8,859 bases of DNA from an uncultured Oscillospiraceae bacterium (GTDB taxonomy: Bacteria; Bacillota; Clostridia; Oscillospirales; Acutalibacteraceae), in assembly GCA_900555545.1 (NCBI GenBank), contig USLQ01000022.1, positions 1 through 8,859 of the forward strand. The letters are read 5' to 3'. The notes under the pieces are model-generated. The model was not told the origin of the DNA. It ran no database searches and saw only the letters and a program-made list of their open reading frames with translations. The position numbers and the translations under genes are program-made. Positions 6,040 through 8,859 of this stretch are shown here, piece after piece. Every line of letters starts with the position of its first letter. The first letter of the stretch is position 1.

Positions 6040-7605
6040 ATGGGCAGAAAGATCAAAATATTTGACTCCACCCTGCGCGACGGCGCTCAGGGTGAGGGGA
6101 TTGCTTTTTCTCTTGAGGATAAACTGAATATTGTCAAGACGCTTGACGAGTTGGGGATCGATTATATCGAGGCCGGCAATCCCTACTCCAACCCCAAGGA
6201 TCTGGAGTTTTTTGAGCGTGTCTCTCGTATGGAGCTCAAACACGCTACCTTGGTGGCGTTCGGTTCCACACGGCGTAAGAACACCCCGGTAGAGGAGGAC
6301 GGCAACTGCGCGGCCCTGTTGCGCGCCGGGGCTCCGGCGGTTGCCATTTTCGGAAAATCGTGGGATCTGCACGTGACGGATGTCATCCGCACGACGCTGG
6401 AGGAAAACCTCGCCATGATTGCGGACACCTGCCGCTTTTTTAAGGCGCGGGGCAAGCAGGTGATCTTTGATGCGGAGCACTTTTTTGACGGATACAAGCG
6501 GAATCCGGACTATGCCCTCCGTTCGCTTGAGGCGGCGGCGGACGCGGGGGCGGATGTGCTCGCCCTGTGCGATACGAACGGCGGCAGCTTCCCGGATGAA
6601 ATCGCAGAAATTGTGCGTGTAGTCGCAGCGCGCTTCCCCGGTGTGGATATTGGAATTCATGCCCACAATGACGGCGGTATGGCGGTTGCCAATTCCGTCA
6701 TGGCGGTGGAGGCCGGTGTCTCTCATGTGCAGGGGACGTTCCTCGGTTTTGGCGAACGGACGGGCAATGCCAATCTTTCCACCATCCTGGCAAACCTGCA
6801 GTTAAAGCGCGGCTGTGATTGTATCCCGGCGGAGAATATGAGCACGCTGACCGATTGCGCCATCCGTATGGCGGAAATTGCCAACGTCACCCTGCACAAG
6901 GGTACGCCCTTTGTGGGGCGCAGCGCTTTTGCCCACAAGGCGGGGATGCACGCCGACGGCGTCATCAAGAACAGCGGATCCTTTGAGCATGTGGATCCCG
7001 CCTCGGTGGGGAATCACCGCCGCTTCCTGATGTCCGAGATGGCAGGGAAGTCCGCCGTTGTGCGCAAGCTGCAAAAGTATTATCCTGAGATCACACGGGA
7101 TGATCCCGCGGTGGCCGATATCATTGCTGAGCTCAAAGAAAAGGAGCGCCGCGGCTATCAGTACGAGGGGGCGGACGGCAGTTTTGAGCTGATCGCCCGC
7201 CGCCATATCGACGGGATAAAACCCTACTTTGATCTGGTGAGCTACAAGGTGCTCGACGAGCTGCCCTATGACAACAACCACTCCGCCACGGCAACGATCA
7301 AGATCAAATCCAACGACGTGCTCAAGGTCGCCGCCGCGGAGGGGGACGGTCCGGTCAACGCGCTCGACTGCGCATTGCGTGAGGCATTGGCAGAGTTTTA
7401 CCCGCAGATTGCCAAGGCCAAGCTGATCGACTACAAGGTTCGTGTAATGGAGCCGGATGACGCGACAGCGGCCGTTGTGCGCGTACTCATCATCACCTCG
7501 GACGGCAAGGACGTCTGGACTACCGTCGGTGTCTCCAAGGATATTATTGAGGCGAGCTGGATCGCGCTGGTCGATTCCGTTGTGCTCTATCTGACCACTC
7601 ATTGA
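6040..7605 (+). CDS. cimA: (R)-citramalate synthase, LeuA/homocitrate synthase family
   Basis: This enzyme of the DRE-TIM metallolyase family condenses acetyl-CoA with a 2-oxo acid. I assign citramalate synthase (pyruvate as acceptor) from the opening TLRDGAQGEG (11-20), the AFGSTRRK block (73-80), the FGKSWDLHVTD block (104-114) and FDAEHFFDGYK (143-153), which mark the CimA branch rather than LeuA. Metal and catalytic residues are visible: Arg13-Asp14, His207 and His209 in HAHND, and GFGERTGNAN (236-245). HKAGMHADGV (299-308) is the linker subdomain, and about 395-519 is a LeuA-type C-terminal domain, where feedback inhibition, probably by isoleucine, would act. The ATG at 6040 is chosen over TTG at 6034, because GAGGGGG (6026-6032) sits seven bases before it. 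The 12-base gap after ilvB suggests translational coupling. Length 521 fits the CimA branch. A LeuA-like activity is a less likely alternative. Confidence 0.9.
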   Translation: MGRKIKIFDSTLRDGAQGEGIAFSLEDKLNIVKTLDELGIDYIEAGNPYSNPKDLEFFERVSRMELKHATLVAFGSTRRKNTPVEEDGNCAALLRAGAPAVAIFGKSWDLHVTDVIRTTLEENLAMIADTCRFFKARGKQVIFDAEHFFDGYKRNPDYALRSLEAAADAGADVLALCDTNGGSFPDEIAEIVRVVAARFPGVDIGIHAHNDGGMAVANSVMAVEAGVSHVQGTFLGFGERTGNANLSTILANLQLKRGCDCIPAENMSTLTDCAIRMAEIANVTLHKGTPFVGRSAFAHKAGMHADGVIKNSGSFEHVDPASVGNHRRFLMSEMAGKSAVVRKLQKYYPEITRDDPAVADIIAELKEKERRGYQYEGADGSFELIARRHIDGIKPYFDLVSYKVLDELPYDNNHSATATIKIKSNDVLKVAAAEGDGPVNALDCALREALAEFYPQIAKAKLIDYKVRVMEPDDATAAVVRVLIITSDGKDVWTTVGVSKDIIEASWIALVDSVVLYLTTH

Positions 7606-7618
7606 AAGGCTGAAAATC

Positions 7619-7660
7619 CCGCCTGAATGTATCTTATTTAACATTCAGGCGGCTTTTTTT
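7619..7660 (+). terminator. Intrinsic terminator between cimA and leuC
   Basis: A perfect 12-bp stem (7619-7630 with 7641-7652) with a ten-base AT-rich loop is followed by seven T residues (7654-7660). It lies 13 bases after the cimA stop and is a textbook Rho-independent terminator. It should end, or strongly reduce, transcripts coming from the T-box promoter before leuC. No T-box or other antiterminating element is visible next to it. Confidence 0.92.
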
Positions 7661-7661
7661 A

Positions 7662-7670
7662 TGGCATAAT
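7662..7670 (+). promoter_or_regulatory. Possible extended -10 element for leuC
   Basis: TG-G-CATAAT, a one-mismatch -10 hexamer with a TGN extension, sits directly after the terminator T-tract and about 32 bases before the leuC start. No good -35 hexamer is found 16-18 bases upstream, where the terminator arm lies. If real, it would start leuC transcription near 7677 with a leader of about 25 bases. It may also be chance in an AT-rich stretch. Confidence 0.35.
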
Positions 7671-7701
7671 ATCTCCAACGAAACAAAGGAGGCTGTTATC
7701 T

Positions 7702-8859
7702 GTGGGAATGACAATGACACAGAAGATCCTGGCCGCACATGCCGGCTTGGACGAAGTGAAGGCCGGCCAGCTGATCCAGGCCAATCTGGATATTGTGCAC
7801 GGCAATGACGTGACCTCTCCGGTCGCGATCAACGAGTTTGAGCGCTGTGGGGCGACGGGCGTCTTTGACAAGAGCCGCATCACGCTGGTGATGGATCACT
7901 TTACCCCAAACAAGGATATAAAATCCGCGCAGAACTGCAAGCAGGTTCGCACCTTTGCAAACAAATACGATATCGATAATTACTTTGATGTCGGCACCAT
8001 GGGCATTGAGCACGCCCTGCTGCCGGAAAAAGGGCTTGTTGTCCCAGGGGACGCCGTCATCGGTGCGGACTCCCACACCTGTACATACGGTGCGCTCGGC
8101 GCATTCTCTACAGGTGTCGGTTCCACCGATATGGCAGCCGGCATGATCACCGGCAAGGCGTGGTTCAAGGTTCCCTCCGCGCTCAAGATTGTCCTCACCG
8201 GCAAGCCGGGGGAGAACGTAAGCGGCAAGGACGTCATCCTGCACCTGATCGGCAGGATCGGTGTGGACGGCGCGCTCTACCGCTCGCTGGAGTTCACGGG
8301 CCCCGGTGTGGCGAATCTTTCCATCGACGACCGCCTCTGCATCGCCAACATGGCTATTGAGTGCGGCGCCAAGAACGGCATTTTCCCTGTGGACGACGTC
8401 ACCCGCGCCTATGTGGATGCTCGCAAGACCCGTGACTATGTCATCTATGAGGCGGACGAGGATGCGGAGTATGACGAGGTCATCGAGATCAACATGAGCG
8501 AGCTGCGCCCAACCGTCGCATTCCCGCACCTGCCGGAGAACACCAAGACGATCGACGAGGCGGAGAAGGAGCATGTCGTGATCGATCAGGCGGTGATCGG
8601 ATCCTGCACGAACGGACGGATTGAGGATATGCGCGCCGCGGCGGCGATCCTCAAGGGCCGCAAGGTCAGCAGCCATGTCCGAACCATCGTGATCCCGGCC
8701 ACACAGCAGATCTATCTTCAGTGCATTGAAGAGGGGCTGGCTAAGATTTTCGTGGAGGCGGGTGCCATCGTCAGCACGCCTACCTGCGGCCCCTGCTTGG
8801 GCGGACACATGGGAATCCTCGCCAAGGGCGAGCGCGCCATTGCCACCACCAACCGCAAC
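7702..8859 (+). CDS. leuC: 3-isopropylmalate / citramalate isomerase large subunit, 3' end cut by window edge
   Basis: This aconitase-family [4Fe-4S] hydro-lyase works with the LeuD small subunit. It isomerises 2-isopropylmalate in leucine synthesis and (R)-citramalate to 3-methylmalate in the citramalate route. The 386 codons present have no stop; the HacA-like LeuC type is about 420 residues, so roughly 30 are missing past the window. All three cluster ligands are visible: Cys302 in IGSCTNGR (299-306), and Cys362 and Cys365 in [11 protein letters not shown] (361-371). Substrate-pocket blocks MDHFTPNKD (64-72), GTMGIEH (98-104) and GADSHTC (121-127) are also present. The GTG at 7702 is preferred because AGGAGG (7687-7692) lies nine bases before it; in-frame ATGs at 7708 and 7714 would be 15 and 21 bases away. 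The gene follows cimA but is separated by a strong terminator. leuD would be expected next. Confidence 0.93.
   Translation, partial: MGMTMTQKILAAHAGLDEVKAGQLIQANLDIVHGNDVTSPVAINEFERCGATGVFDKSRITLVMDHFTPNKDIKSAQNCKQVRTFANKYDIDNYFDVGTMGIEHALLPEKGLVVPGDAVIGADSHTCTYGALGAFSTGVGSTDMAAGMITGKAWFKVPSALKIVLTGKPGENVSGKDVILHLIGRIGVDGALYRSLEFTGPGVANLSIDDRLCIANMAIECGAKNGIFPVDDVTRAYVDARKTRDYVIYEADEDAEYDEVIEINMSELRPTVAFPHLPENTKTIDEAEKEHVVIDQAVIGSCTNGRIEDMRAAAAILKGRKVSSHVRTIVIPATQQIYLQCIEEGLAKIFVEAGAIVSTPTCGPCLGGHMGILAKGERAIATTNRN

Noticed and set aside
6040..7605. Assignment as ordinary leuA (2-isopropylmalate synthase)
   Set aside because: The opening GAQGEG, the AFGSTRRK, GKSWDLHVTD and AEHFFDGYK blocks match the citramalate synthase branch better, and the isoleucine context agrees. 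Final proof would need a phylogeny.
6802..7644. Minus-strand open frame of 280 codons opposite cimA
   Set aside because: It overlaps conserved cimA coding sequence, begins inside the cimA terminator arm region and shows no recognisable domain.
7696..8808. Minus-strand open frame of 370 codons opposite leuC
   Set aside because: It is exactly antisense to a leuC reading frame with all catalytic motifs. Its translation shows no recognisable domain and has the Arg/Asp/His-rich composition typical of an antisense shadow in GC-rich coding DNA.
7702..8859. leuC as a truncated pseudogene
   Set aside because: The frame is open to the last base with all cluster cysteines present. The missing end is caused by the window edge.

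Overview
The window looks like chromosomal DNA from a moderately GC-rich member of the Clostridia (Bacillota). The signs are strong AGGAGG-type ribosome binding sites, sigma-A-like promoters with TGN extended -10 elements, a T-box tRNA-sensing leader, and a DacA-type carboxypeptidase with a true C-terminal membrane anchor. An Oscillospiraceae-like gut lineage is my guess. I see no tRNA, rRNA, CRISPR array, transposase or phage gene.

Layout. (1) Positions 5-1390 (+) hold a 12-TM major facilitator transporter; its true start may lie before the window. A perfect inverted repeat follows. (2) Positions 1391-1661 lie between convergent genes and carry no gene, but contain that hairpin and a second one that may belong to a dispersed repeat family. 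(3) Positions 1662-2357 (-) encode a small calcineurin-like metallophosphoesterase with unusual metal ligands. (4) Positions 2358-2491 form an AT-rich divergent promoter region. (5) Positions 2492-3952 (+) encode a secreted, membrane-anchored D-Ala-D-Ala carboxypeptidase. (6) Positions 3976-4297 hold a near-consensus promoter and a complete T-box leader ending in an intrinsic terminator. (7) The leader controls ilvB (4348-6027) and, 12 bases further on, a citramalate synthase gene cimA (6040-7605). A strong terminator follows. (8) leuC (7702 to the window edge, incomplete) encodes the large subunit of isopropylmalate/citramalate isomerase.

How the genes work together. CimA joins pyruvate and acetyl-CoA to (R)-citramalate. 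LeuC with LeuD isomerises citramalate, and LeuB then gives 2-oxobutyrate. IvB-type acetohydroxyacid synthase condenses 2-oxobutyrate with pyruvate, the first committed step to isoleucine. The block therefore looks like a threonine-independent isoleucine module. The best reading of the T-box specifier is AUC (Ile), which agrees with the enzymes. An overlapping CUC (Leu) reading cannot be excluded and would also make sense, because LeuCD and AHAS serve leucine too. No leuD, leuB, ilvN/ilvH, ilvC or ilvD is in the window; some may follow leuC past the right edge.

I found no clearly undescribed system. The points most worth checking are the citramalate-route operon with its ambiguous T-box specifier, the altered metal site of the phosphoesterase, and the terminator that separates leuC from cimA.
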